A stretch of DNA of 64,000 nt from GMQP-bins7 sp963776565 (lineage in GTDB: Bacteria > Actinomycetota > Thermoleophilia > Gaiellales > Gaiellaceae): NCBI GenBank assembly GCA_963776565.1, contig CAVZNF010000015.1, forward strand, positions 248,001-312,000, written 5' to 3'. Positions 6,908 through 14,896 of this stretch are shown one piece after another. The first letter of the stretch is position 1; every line of letters starts with the position of its first letter. The notes below the pieces were generated by a model. The model was given only the letters and a program-made list of their open reading frames with translations. It made no database searches and had not been told where the DNA came from. The position numbers and the translations under genes were made by a program.

Positions 6908-8324
6908 CCGAGCCTTCCATCTGAAGCTGGATGAGCCGGTTCATCTCGACCGCGTACTCGAGCGGGAGCTCCTTCGTGATCGGCTCGACGAAGCCGGAGA
7001 CGATCATCGCGCTCGCCTCGGCCTCGGAGAGACCGCGGCTCATGAGATAGAAGAGCTGCTCCTCGCCGATCTTCGAGACCGTCGCCTCGTGCCCGAGCTC
7101 GACGTCCGACTCGTCGACCTGGATGTACGGGTACGTGTCGGAGCGCGACTCGTCGTCGAGGATGAGCGCGTCGCAGACGACCTTCGACTTCGAGCCGACA
7201 GCGCCCTTTGCCACCTGCAGCAACCCGCGGTAACCTGCGCGCCCGCCGTCCTTCGAGATCGACTTCGACGTGATCACGGACGACGTTCGCGGTGCGACGT
7301 GGACGACCTTGCCGCCCGCGTCCTGGTGCTGGCCCTTGCCGCCGAACGCGATCGAGAGCACCTCTCCGTGCGCCCGCTCGCCCATGAGCCAGATCGCCGG
7401 GTACTTCATCGTGACCTTCGACCCGAGATTCCCGTCGACCCATTCCATCGTCGCGTTCTCGTACGCGACGGCACGCTTCGTGACGAGGTTGTACACGTTG
7501 TTCGACCAGTTCTGGATGGTCGTGTAGCGGCAGCGCCCGCCCTTCTTGACGACGATCTCGACGACGGCCGAGTGCAGCGAGTCGGACGAGTAGATCGGCG
7601 CGGTGCAGCCCTCGACGTAGTGCACGTACGCGTCCTCGTCGACGATGATCAGCGTGCGCTCGAACTGGCCCATGTTCTCCGCGTTGATGCGGAAGTAGGC
7701 CTGGAGCGGCATCTCGATCCGCACCCCCGGCGGCACGTAGATGAACGATCCGCCCGACCAGACCGCCGAGTTCAGTGCGGCGAACTTGTTGTCGTTCTGC
7801 GGGATGATCGTGCCCATGTACTGCTTGACGATGTCCTCGTGCTCGCGCAGCGCCGTGTCCATGTCGAGGAAGATCACGCCCTTCGCCTCGAGGTCGGCCT
7901 GGAGCTTGTGGTACACGACCTCGGACTCGTATTGCGCGCCGACACCGGCGAGGTACTTCTTCTCCGCCTCGGGGATGCCGAGCTTGTCCCAGGTGTCGAG
8001 AATCTCGGCCGGCAGGTCCTCCCATGAGTCGGCCTGCTTCTCGGTCGGCTTGATGTAGTAGTAGATGTTCTCGAAGTCGATCCCGGAGAGATCGGCTCCC
8101 CAGTTCGGCATGGGGCGCGCGAAGAAGTAGTCGAGCGACTTGTGCCGGAACTGCCGCATCCAGTCGGGCTCTTGCTTGTGCTCGGCGATCGCCTCGACGA
8201 CCTCGTGCGAGATGCCTCTCCCGGACTTGAAGAAGTAGTCCTTCGCGTCGTCGGGGTTCGAGAAGCCGTACTTGTAGTCGGAGCGGATTCCGCGAACGAC
8301 CTCGGTCTCGTGCGCGCTACTCAT
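6900..8324 (-). CDS. sufB: Fe-S cluster assembly protein SufB
   Basis: 474 residues, the expected SufB length. It forms the SufBC2D scaffold where nascent clusters are built. Key segments: VVRGIRSDYKYGFSNPDDAK at the N-terminus, FIYVPPGVRIEMPLQAYFRI near residue 200, CTAPIYSSDSLHSAVVEI with the conserved Cys, and GEEQLFYLMSRGLSEAEA near the C-terminus with the conserved Glu region. ATG at 8324 overlaps the sufC stop by 8 bp. Second gene of the minus-strand suf operon. Confidence 0.97.
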   Translation of the reverse strand: MSSAHETEVVRGIRSDYKYGFSNPDDAKDYFFKSGRGISHEVVEAIAEHKQEPDWMRQFRHKSLDYFFARPMPNWGADLSGIDFENIYYYIKPTEKQADSWEDLPAEILDTWDKLGIPEAEKKYLAGVGAQYESEVVYHKLQADLEAKGVIFLDMDTALREHEDIVKQYMGTIIPQNDNKFAALNSAVWSGGSFIYVPPGVRIEMPLQAYFRINAENMGQFERTLIIVDEDAYVHYVEGCTAPIYSSDSLHSAVVEIVVKKGGRCRYTTIQNWSNNVYNLVTKRAVAYENATMEWVDGNLGSKVTMKYPAIWLMGERAHGEVLSIAFGGKGQHQDAGGKVVHVAPRTSSVITSKSISKDGGRAGYRGLLQVAKGAVGSKSKVVCDALILDDESRSDTYPYIQVDESDVELGHEATVSKIGEEQLFYLMSRGLSEAEASAMIVSGFVEPITKELPLEYAVEMNRLIQLQMEGSVG

Positions 8325-9102
8325 GAGGGCCTCTTCCGTTGCCGTTGGAACCGAACGCCTCGTAGCCCTCGGCCTCGAGCTTGTGGGCGAGCTCGGGGCC
8401 GCCTTCGGCCACGATGCGCCCGTCGACGAAGACGTGCACGAAATCCGGAGTGACGTAGTCGAGGATGCGCTGATAGTGCGTGATCACGAGCGCGCCCGTC
8501 TCCGGCCCGACGAGTGCGTTCACGCCGCTCGCGACGATCCTGAGCGCGTCGATGTCGAGACCCGAGTCGGTCTCGTCCAACACCGCGATCTTCGGCTTCA
8601 GCATCGCCATCTGCAGAATCTCGACACGCTTCTTCTCGCCCCCCGAGAAGCCGTCGTTGAGGTACCGCGATGCGAGCTCACGCGGCACCTTGAGGTCCTC
8701 CATCGCGGCGAGGAGGTCCGTGCGGAACTCCGGAATCCGGACGGGATCGTCCTCCCCGCCGTTCGCCGCCTTGCGCTGCGCGTTGATCGCGCTTCGCAGG
8801 AAGCTCGTGACGGTGACGCCAGGAATGGCGTGCGGGTACTGGAAGGCAAGAAAGAGCCCGCGCTGCGCACGTTCGTCGGCGCCGAGCTCGGTCAGGTCTT
8901 CCCCGTCGAACAGGATCTGGCCCTCGGTCACCTGATACGCCGGATGGCCCATCAGCGCGTAGGCCAGCGTCGACTTTCCGGAGCCGTTCGGCCCCATGAT
9001 CGCATGCTTCTGCCCGAGATCGACCTCGAGGTCGACACCCTTGACGATCTCGGTGCCGTCCTCCAGAGCGACGTGCAGGTTCCTGATCTCGAGTTGCGCC
9101 AT
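8317..9102 (-). CDS. sufC: Fe-S assembly ATPase SufC
   Basis: 261-residue ABC-type ATPase of the SUF machinery. Walker A is GPNGSGKST near residue 38, the signature is FSGGEKKRVEI near 150, Walker B with the Glu/Asp pair reads IAVLDETDSGLDIDALRI near 175, and the switch His is in LVITHYQRILDY. This order is SufC-specific. The ATG at 9102 is the first of the operon; GGGAGG lies 12 nt upstream, a rather long spacing. The 138-bp gap to tatA holds the presumed divergent promoters. Confidence 0.97.
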   Translation of the reverse strand: MAQLEIRNLHVALEDGTEIVKGVDLEVDLGQKHAIMGPNGSGKSTLAYALMGHPAYQVTEGQILFDGEDLTELGADERAQRGLFLAFQYPHAIPGVTVTSFLRSAINAQRKAANGGEDDPVRIPEFRTDLLAAMEDLKVPRELASRYLNDGFSGGEKKRVEILQMAMLKPKIAVLDETDSGLDIDALRIVASGVNALVGPETGALVITHYQRILDYVTPDFVHVFVDGRIVAEGGPELAHKLEAEGYEAFGSNGNGRGPHE

Positions 9103-9133
9103 ACGAAAGAGAGGCCTCCCTGAGCGTGCTATC

Positions 9134-9151
9134 GGCAGGCTGGTGCCTGCC
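9134..9151. promoter_or_regulatory. inverted repeat in the sufC-tatA divergent region
   Basis: GGCAGGC-TGGT-GCCTGCC is a perfect 7-bp inverted repeat with a 4-base spacer, 32 bp upstream of the sufC start. The intergenic region 9103-9240 holds no gene. It could be an operator for an iron-sulfur or iron regulator acting on the suf operon, or a leader hairpin in the sufC mRNA. No match to a known SufR or IscR site can be claimed from reading alone. Confidence 0.3.
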
Positions 9152-9240
9152 TGTCCTGATGGTACCCGCCTCGTCGCGTCAGGCGTCAGCTATGGGACCG
9201 ACAGGGCTGTCCCGCGATCGGCGGGTGGTAAGGTGAGCCC

Positions 9241-9522
9241 ATGCCATTTGGCGTCTCTCTCCCCGAGCTCATCATCCTGCTCCTCGTCTTGCTGCTCGTC
9301 TTCGGCGCGAAGCGTCTGCCCGAGATGGGCCGCTCGCTCGGCAAGGGCATGCGCGAGTTCAAGGATTCGGTTTCGGGTATCGAGGAAACGTTCTCGACAA
9401 CCTCGACCACCACGACCACGACGCCGCCGCCGACACGCGTCGAGCTTCCATCCGCCACGTCCGCGCCCGATGCGCAGTCCAGCGAGTCGGAAACGCGGAG
9501 CGAGCGGGAAACCGTCAGCTAG
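9241..9522 (+). CDS. tatA: Sec-independent translocase component TatA
   Basis: 93 residues: one N-terminal membrane helix (LPELIILLLVLLLVFGA, residues 7-23), the hinge KRLPEMG, then the amphipathic helix RSLGKGMREFKDSVSG, followed by a Thr/Pro-rich tail. This is the TatA/E pattern that oligomerises to form the protein-conducting element for folded proteins. AAGGTGA lies just upstream of the ATG. tatC follows 12 nt after the stop. No tatB is visible, so a two-component TatAC system is likely here. Confidence 0.95.
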   Translation: MPFGVSLPELIILLLVLLLVFGAKRLPEMGRSLGKGMREFKDSVSGIEETFSTTSTTTTTTPPPTRVELPSATSAPDAQSSESETRSERETVS

Positions 9523-9534
9523 GAGCCTCCTCGA

Positions 9535-10315
9535 GTGCTCCGTAGGTGGCTCCCACGCCGTCTCGACCACGGTGAGGAGGCGACGCTCGTCGAGCACCTC
9601 GACGAGCTCCGCTCACGGCTGATCGTCGCGATCGTCGCGATCGTCCCGCTGTTCGCGCTCACCTTCGCCTTTCACGAGCGGATCATGGAGTGGCTCATCG
9701 GGCCGCTTCCGGACGACAAGAAGCTCGTGACGCTCGGTGTCACCGAGCCGTTCACGACCTCGGTGAAGGTGAGCATGATCGCCGCACTCGCACTTGCCCT
9801 GCCGGTCGTGCTCTGGCAGGCGTGGGCGTTCTTCGCGCCCGCCGTTCAGCCGCACTTCGAGCGCGTCATCCTCGTGCTCGTCGTCTTCGCCACGGCGCTC
9901 TTCGTCATCGGCGTGGCGTTCATGTACACGATCGTCCTGCCCCGAGCGCTCGACTTCCTCACGTCGTACGACGCGAACATCTACGACATTCAGATCCGCG
10001 CGAGCTACTACTACACGTTTGCTGCGATGACGCTGCTCGCCGGCGGATTGGCGTTCCTCATGCCGATCTTCGTCCTCGGGCTCGTGCGCCTTCGCGTCCT
10101 GACCTCCGGATCGCCTCCGCTCGAACCGGCGAATCGCGTACGTCGCGCTGCTCATGTTCGCGATCCTCCTGCCGACCGTCGACCCGGTCTCGCTCGCGTT
10201 CGAGACCATCCCGCTGCTCATCCTCTTCGAGATGTCCATCTGGCTCTCCGTCTTCATGGAGCGCCGCTGGAACCGCGGCTGGGACGAGGACTTCGCCGAA
10301 GCCGAACTCTCGTGA
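9535..10315 (+). CDS. tatC: Sec-independent translocase component TatC (one frameshift)
   Basis: About 259 residues when the frame is repaired. Six membrane segments are expected; the N-terminal signature ATLVEHLDELRSRLIVA and the loop with FTTSVKVSMIAALALALPVV are clear, and the C-terminus reads AILLPTVDPVSLAFETIPLL then FEMSIWLSVFMERRW. A single extra G in CTCCGGATCG (10108-10109) throws the last 70 codons out of frame; deleting it restores a full TatC. GTG 9535 start. TatC recognises twin-arginine signals and works with TatA upstream. Not counted as a true pseudogene because the shift matches the window-wide error pattern. Confidence 0.9.
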
Positions 10316-11610
10316 GGGTCATCTCCGCCGACTGGGTGGTCCCTGTCGAGGGGCCGCCAATTCGAGACGGCGCCGTAGCGATCGACGACGGACTGATCGC
10401 AGACGTCGGAACGCGTGGAGAGCTCGGGAGCGACGAGCACTACGACGAGTCGGTGATCCTCCCCGGCTTCGTCAACGCCCACACACACCTCGAGTACGAC
10501 GTCTACGCCGGATTCGGAGACGGGCTCCGTTTCGCCGACTGGATCGGCCTGCACGTCGAGCGCAAGCTGCGGATCGAGCTGGAGGACATGGAGGCGATCG
10601 CGCGCCTGGGGGCGCTCGACTGCCTGCGGTCCGGCATCACGACGGTCGGAGACTGCAGCTTCAGCGGCGCTGCGGTCGACGGCCTGCGCGGATCTCGGGC
10701 TCAAGGGAACGATCTACCTCGAGGTCTTCGGCCCGACGGACTCTCCGATCCGCGAGCGTTTCGAGCCGATGCGGGAGCGCATCGCCGGCGCACTCTCGGA
10801 CGACGTGCGGCTGGGAGTCTCGCCCCACGCGCCGTACACCTGCACGATCGATCTCTACCGAGCATCGGCTCGAGCTCGGCCTTCCCGTCGCCACGCATCT
10901 CGCCGAGAGTGACGACGAGACGGAGTTCCTCCGCACCGGTCGCGGCGGCTGGGAGTCGTTCGCGGACATGCTCGTTCCTCCACCGGGCACGACCGGCATC
11001 CGGGCGCTCGCGGAGGCGGGGCTGCTCGACTCGAACGTCATCGCCGCGCACTGCGTCAAGGCCGACGAGGAGGAGATCGAGATCCTCGCGGCCCACGACG
11101 TCGCCGTCGCCCACTGCCCGCGCTCGAACGGCATCCTCGGCTGCGGGGTGGCGCCACTCACTGCGCTGCGCGAGGCCGGCATCCGCGTCTGCATCGCCAC
11201 CGACAGCCCCGCCTCGACACCGTCGTTCGACATGTTCGACGAGATGCGCGCGGCGATCGTGGGCGCGCGAGCGCGCGAGGGCCGGCCCGACGCTCTGACC
11301 GCGGCGGACGCGCTCGAGCTCGCCACGCTCGGCGGCGCCCGTGCGCTCGGGCGTCGACGCGTCGCGCGGCTCGATCGTCGTCGGAAAACAGGCGGATCTG
11401 ACTGTCCTCTCGCTCGCGGACACGCCCTTCATCCCGTGGGAAGATCCTGTTACGGGAGCCGTTCTCGGAGGATCTCCTCAGGGCGTCGTCGCTACTCTCG
11501 TGTCCGGCAAACCGCGGTATGTGAAGGGAGGGAAGACATGGCTCGAGCTGATCGACGCCGCGCGCAGCGCACGCGGCCGGCTCCTGCACCTCGCAGGTCC
11601 GACGTCGTAA
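10312..11610 (+). CDS. metal-dependent amidohydrolase/deaminase (three frameshifts)
   Basis: About 431 residues after repair, in the COG0402 (MTA/SAH or aminofutalosine deaminase-like) family. Metal ligands seen: NAHTHLEY (HxH) near residue 55, THLAES (His), AAHCVKADEEE, and IATDSPAST (Asp). Extra G bases at about 10681, 10867 and 11350 break the frame; the three frames join into one co-linear protein ending GGKTWLELIDAARSARGR. GTG 10312 overlaps the tatC stop. The substrate is uncertain: menaquinone (futalosine) or purine salvage are possible. Confidence 0.8.
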
Positions 11611-11621
11611 TCGAAGACACC

Positions 11622-12368
11622 ATGTTCTTCCCCCGGCTTCGCCGGCACGCGAAGTGGATGTTCCTGTTCCTCGCCATCGTCTTCGCGCTCGGCTTCGTCG
11701 GCTTCGGCGTCGGCGCTGGTGGCGTCGGCTTCGGCGACGTCATCCGCGATGCCGCAGGTGGCGGTGGGACGCCGTCGGTCTCCGACGCCGAGAAGCGCGT
11801 GCTCGACAACCCGAAGGACGCGCAGGCGTTCAAGGACCTCTCGACGGCGCAGCAGGCTGCCGGCAACACGGACGGCGCGATCGAGGCACTCCAGAACTAC
11901 GTACAGCTGCGACCGAAGAACACCGACGTGCTGCGCGAGCTCGCCGCGCTCTACCTGCAGCAGGCGTCGGTAGCGCAGGAGCGCGCGCAAATCCTCGAGG
12001 CCCGCGCCGCATACCTGGCGCCCGGCACGATCCGCGACACGATCTTCCAGCTCGGTGGTAGCCCGCTCCAGCCCGACCCGATCACGAACGCGCTGAGCAC
12101 GGACTACCAGACCAAGATCTCCGCGGCGAACTCGGAGATCCAGACGGCATCGGCGCAAGCGGTCGAGCAGTACCGACGCATCGCCGAGATCCAGCCGAAG
12201 GATCCGAGCGTCCAGCTCGAGCTGGCGTCGGCCGCAACGTCGGCGAACGACGTCGCGACGACGATCGCCGCGTACAAGGCGTTCCTCAAGCTCGCACCGA
12301 ATGACCCGACCGCTCCCGAGGTCCGCCGGATCCTCAAGCAGATACAGCGGTTCGCTCAGACCGGCTGA
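11622..12368 (+). CDS. membrane-anchored TPR protein
   Basis: 248 residues. An N-terminal basic stretch and one membrane helix (MFLFLAIVFALGFVGFGVG, residues 13-31) are followed by a Gly-rich linker and tetratricopeptide-like repeats (DAQAFKDLSTAQQAAGNTDG, GAIEALQNYVQLRPKNTDVL, VEQYRRIAEIQPKDPSVQLE, TIAAYKAFLKLAPNDPTAPE). Such anchored TPR proteins scaffold complexes outside or at the membrane; partners are unknown. ATG at 11622. It lies between the amidohydrolase and a cytochrome c gene, so an assembly role for respiratory proteins is conceivable but unproven. Confidence 0.75.
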   Translation: MFFPRLRRHAKWMFLFLAIVFALGFVGFGVGAGGVGFGDVIRDAAGGGGTPSVSDAEKRVLDNPKDAQAFKDLSTAQQAAGNTDGAIEALQNYVQLRPKNTDVLRELAALYLQQASVAQERAQILEARAAYLAPGTIRDTIFQLGGSPLQPDPITNALSTDYQTKISAANSEIQTASAQAVEQYRRIAEIQPKDPSVQLELASAATSANDVATTIAAYKAFLKLAPNDPTAPEVRRILKQIQRFAQTG

Positions 12369-12393
12369 CGTTACGCGGATAGACTCGCCTCCC

Positions 12394-13071
12394 GTGAGGC
12401 CCGTCGTACTCCTCGCAGCTGCGTGCACGGCCGCACTCGCGGTGACGCTCTCGGGTTGCGGCACCGGTGGGTACACGAGCTCGGGCAGTCAGGGGTCGGG
12501 CAAGAAGCTGTTCATCCAGGCGTGCGGTGGGTGCCACACACTCGCCGATGCCGGAACGAGCGGCTCGATCGGGCCCAATCTGGACGACGCATTCGCCCAG
12601 GCACGCGAGGCCGGGATGACGTCGGACACGTTCACCCAGGTCGTCGCGACGCAGATCAAGTTCCCGATCACCGACACCTCGACGGGAGCGCCGGGCATGC
12701 CGCCCGTCGACCAGACGCTGCCGCCGTGCGCCGACGTCGAAGGTTCCGGATTCTGCGTCGACGACCAGGGTCAAGCTGTCCAGGACATCGCGAAGTACGT
12801 CGGCGCCGTCGCCGGCACCGGGGTCACCGCAGAGAAACCGACGGACGGCAAGACGATCTTCACCACGAACTGCGGTTCGTGCCACACGCTGGCCGACGCC
12901 GGTACCTCGGGCAACGTCGGGCCGAATCTCGACGCCGCGAAGCCGACGCACGACAAGGTGGTCACACAGGTGACGAACGGCGGCGGCGCGATGCCGCCGT
13001 TCAAGGGCAAGCTCGACGATCAGCAGATCCAGGCGGTCGCGGACTACGTCTCGTCCGTCGCCGGCAAGTAA
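12394..13071 (+). CDS. di-haem cytochrome c lipoprotein
   Basis: 225 residues. The N-terminus has a hydrophobic segment and lipobox TLSGC, so it is probably a membrane-anchored lipoprotein. Two haem c motifs, CGGCH near residue 50 and CGSCH near 168, each sit in a repeat with HTLADAGTSG and GPNLD; candidate axial Met residues are in GAPGMPP and GGGAMPP. The halves look like a tandem duplication. GTG start at 12394. It converges on the cytochrome oxidase operon, so it is a plausible electron donor to that oxidase. Confidence 0.88.
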   Translation: MRPVVLLAAACTAALAVTLSGCGTGGYTSSGSQGSGKKLFIQACGGCHTLADAGTSGSIGPNLDDAFAQAREAGMTSDTFTQVVATQIKFPITDTSTGAPGMPPVDQTLPPCADVEGSGFCVDDQGQAVQDIAKYVGAVAGTGVTAEKPTDGKTIFTTNCGSCHTLADAGTSGNVGPNLDAAKPTHDKVVTQVTNGGGAMPPFKGKLDDQQIQAVADYVSSVAGK

Positions 13072-13715
13072 CTCGCGGCCGAGTCTCCCCGCCCGAGGTC
13101 GACGACGACGTGCGTCACGGGCACGTCGTAGCGGGCGCGGATCGACTCGACGACGCCGCGCTCGAGCCAGTTCGACTTTCCCAGCGGATGGGTCGAGATC
13201 ACGATCTCGTTGGGGTCGAACGTCCTCACCGCGTCGTCGATGGCGACGAGCGGATCTCCGTCACCCACCTCGCCGTGCGCGTCGATTCCAACCGATTTGA
13301 GCCGGGCCAACGTGTCGTCCAGCCGCTGCTGTGCGGCCTCGCGGGCGGGATCCTCGTCCGAGGTGAACGTCCGCAGACGTGAGTTGAGCGCCGGGCAGAC
13401 GACACGAAAGTGCGTCTGCTGGCTCAACGCGAGCGTGCTGATCGTGCTCAGGAGCTCCTCTCCCGCGACCGTCTCGTTCGCGACCACGAGGACACGCCGG
13501 CCACCTTCGGTCTCGAGCGGCGCCACATGCGTGCGCTCCGGTGCGGGGCCTCTCTGGCGGAGGTAGACAGCGACGGCGGCAGCCGAGAGCCCGAGGAAGG
13601 TGAGGAAGCCGAGCGCCGTCGAGATCCACGATGCGAGCACGATGAGCGCGAACGCGCCGATCGTGATCAGAAGGAATCGGAACGCCGCTTCCTCGCTCCG
13701 GAACGGGCTCTCCAT
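13044..13715 (-). CDS. membrane protein with universal-stress-like domain
   Basis: 223 residues. Two membrane helices at about residues 14-55 are followed by a cytosolic alpha/beta domain beginning RRVLVVANETVAGEELL and carrying FRVVCPALNSRLR, EVGDGDPLVAIDDAVRTF, EIVISTHPLGKSNWLERGV and VPVTHVVVDLG. The fold resembles universal-stress proteins. It is closely similar to the gene at 14349-14896 on the other side of ctaE. The last 28 bp overlap the convergent cytochrome c gene. Function in oxidase assembly or stress response is inferred only from its position. Confidence 0.65.
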   Translation of the reverse strand: MESPFRSEEAAFRFLLITIGAFALIVLASWISTALGFLTFLGLSAAAVAVYLRQRGPAPERTHVAPLETEGGRRVLVVANETVAGEELLSTISTLALSQQTHFRVVCPALNSRLRTFTSDEDPAREAAQQRLDDTLARLKSVGIDAHGEVGDGDPLVAIDDAVRTFDPNEIVISTHPLGKSNWLERGVVESIRARYDVPVTHVVVDLGRGDSAASYLPATDET

Positions 13716-13728
13716 GTCGTGACCCTCC

Positions 13729-14352
13729 TCAGATCAGGTAGACCGTCGAGTACACGACGATCCACATCACGTCGACGAAGTGCCAGTAGATCCCCGGAAG
13801 CTCGACTCCATGGTGGTGCTCCGGCGAGAAGTGGCCACGAAAGCCGCGGATGATCACCATCAGCAGCAGGCTGAGCCCGACAGCGACGTGCGCGCCGTGG
13901 AGGCCCGTGAGGCCGAAGAACACCGACGCGAATGCACCGTCACCGGTGTTGAAGCCGACGTTCAGGTACTCGATGACCTGCGTGCAGAGGAACGCGAGCC
14001 CCATCAGGAAGGTGAGCACCATGCCCGCGAGGAAGGCCTTCCGTTCGCCGCGCTTGATCGACTGGAGCGCCCAGTGCATGGTGAAGCTCGACGTCACGAG
14101 GATGCACGTGTTCACGCCCGCGACGAAGACGGGGAACTCGTACGGAGCCGGAGGCCACTCGGACGGAGCGCTCGGATTGACGACGCGCACGAAGAAGTAG
14201 GCGGCGAAGAACGACCCGAAGAGCATGATCTCCGAGCCGATGAAGAGGAGCATCCCGAGCGTCCTCGGATCGACGCGAGAGCTCTGATTCGCCGGCGGCG
14301 GGCCGTGGTGCTCGTCGTGCTGGCCGTGAAGCGGCTCGGCGTGAGCGGTCAT
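13729..14352 (-). CDS. ctaE: cytochrome c oxidase subunit III
   Basis: 207 residues with five to six membrane helices. Subunit III hallmarks: LGMLLFIGSEIMLFGSFFAA near residue 35, a helix with TCILVTSSFTMHWAL, TGLHGAHVAVGL, and the C-terminal YWHFVDVMWIVVYSTVYLI. The ATG at 14352 overlaps the stop of the USP-like gene (GTATGA). Short His-rich N-terminal tail. It belongs to the haem-copper oxidase encoded by ctaC and ctaD upstream. Confidence 0.95.
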   Translation of the reverse strand: MTAHAEPLHGQHDEHHGPPPANQSSRVDPRTLGMLLFIGSEIMLFGSFFAAYFFVRVVNPSAPSEWPPAPYEFPVFVAGVNTCILVTSSFTMHWALQSIKRGERKAFLAGMVLTFLMGLAFLCTQVIEYLNVGFNTGDGAFASVFFGLTGLHGAHVAVGLSLLLMVIIRGFRGHFSPEHHHGVELPGIYWHFVDVMWIVVYSTVYLI

Positions 14353-14896
14353 ACGAGCGCTCCCACACGATCGTCGGCCACGACGTGCTGGACAGGCAGA
14401 TTCGTCTGCGTGCGGAGCCGGCCGACGAGATCCCGCCGGAGCCATCCGGACCGCTCGCCCGGGAAGGTCGAGACGATGATCTCGTCCGTCCGATCGTCCT
14501 CGACGGCCTCCAGCGCGGCCACGAACGGGTCCGGGTGGGCGATCTGGCCGTGAACGTCGAGCCCCTCCGAGCGAAGCAGGGAGAGCGCGGCGCGGAGCCT
14601 GCGCTCCGCTTCTGGATGCTCGCCCCGCGCCGGATCGCTCTGCGGGCAGACGATGAGGAAGCTCGCGGGGCCTTCGTCCGCGCGGGTGCGGATCCGGTCG
14701 AGGAGCGGCTCGTCGAGCACGGTCTCGTTCGCGACGACGAGGACGTTCGCGCCGACTCGGCCACTGACGTCCGAGACGACGTGCTCGACCGGGCGGTCGC
14801 CGGAGGCCTTCCGGATCTCGTCGAGGAGCCTCTTGCGAAGCCAGCCCGAGGTCGCTCGTTGGCGACGACGAGGACCGAGGTCACCTGCTCGGTCAC
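14349..14896 (-). CDS. universal-stress-like protein inside the oxidase operon (one frameshift)
   Basis: About 182 residues after adding one missing base near 14853. The complete domain begins NVLVVANETVLDEPLLDRI and contains SFLIVCPQSDPARG, DVHGQIAHPDPFVAALEAVE, EIIVSTFPGERSGWLRRDLV and LPVQHVVADD, matching the membrane-anchored gene at 13044. Ahead of it is a short extra piece: a domain start (SVLVVANE) joined directly to a domain end (SGWLRKRLLDEIRK, PVEHVVSDV), like a collapsed earlier copy. GTG 14896 overlaps the ctaD stop. Function unknown. Confidence 0.6.

Noticed and set aside
9690..12368. A single frame of 892 codons spanning tatC to the TPR gene
   Set aside because: It joins unrelated gene pieces through out-of-frame reading; the true genes are tatC, amidohydrolase and the TPR protein with indels.
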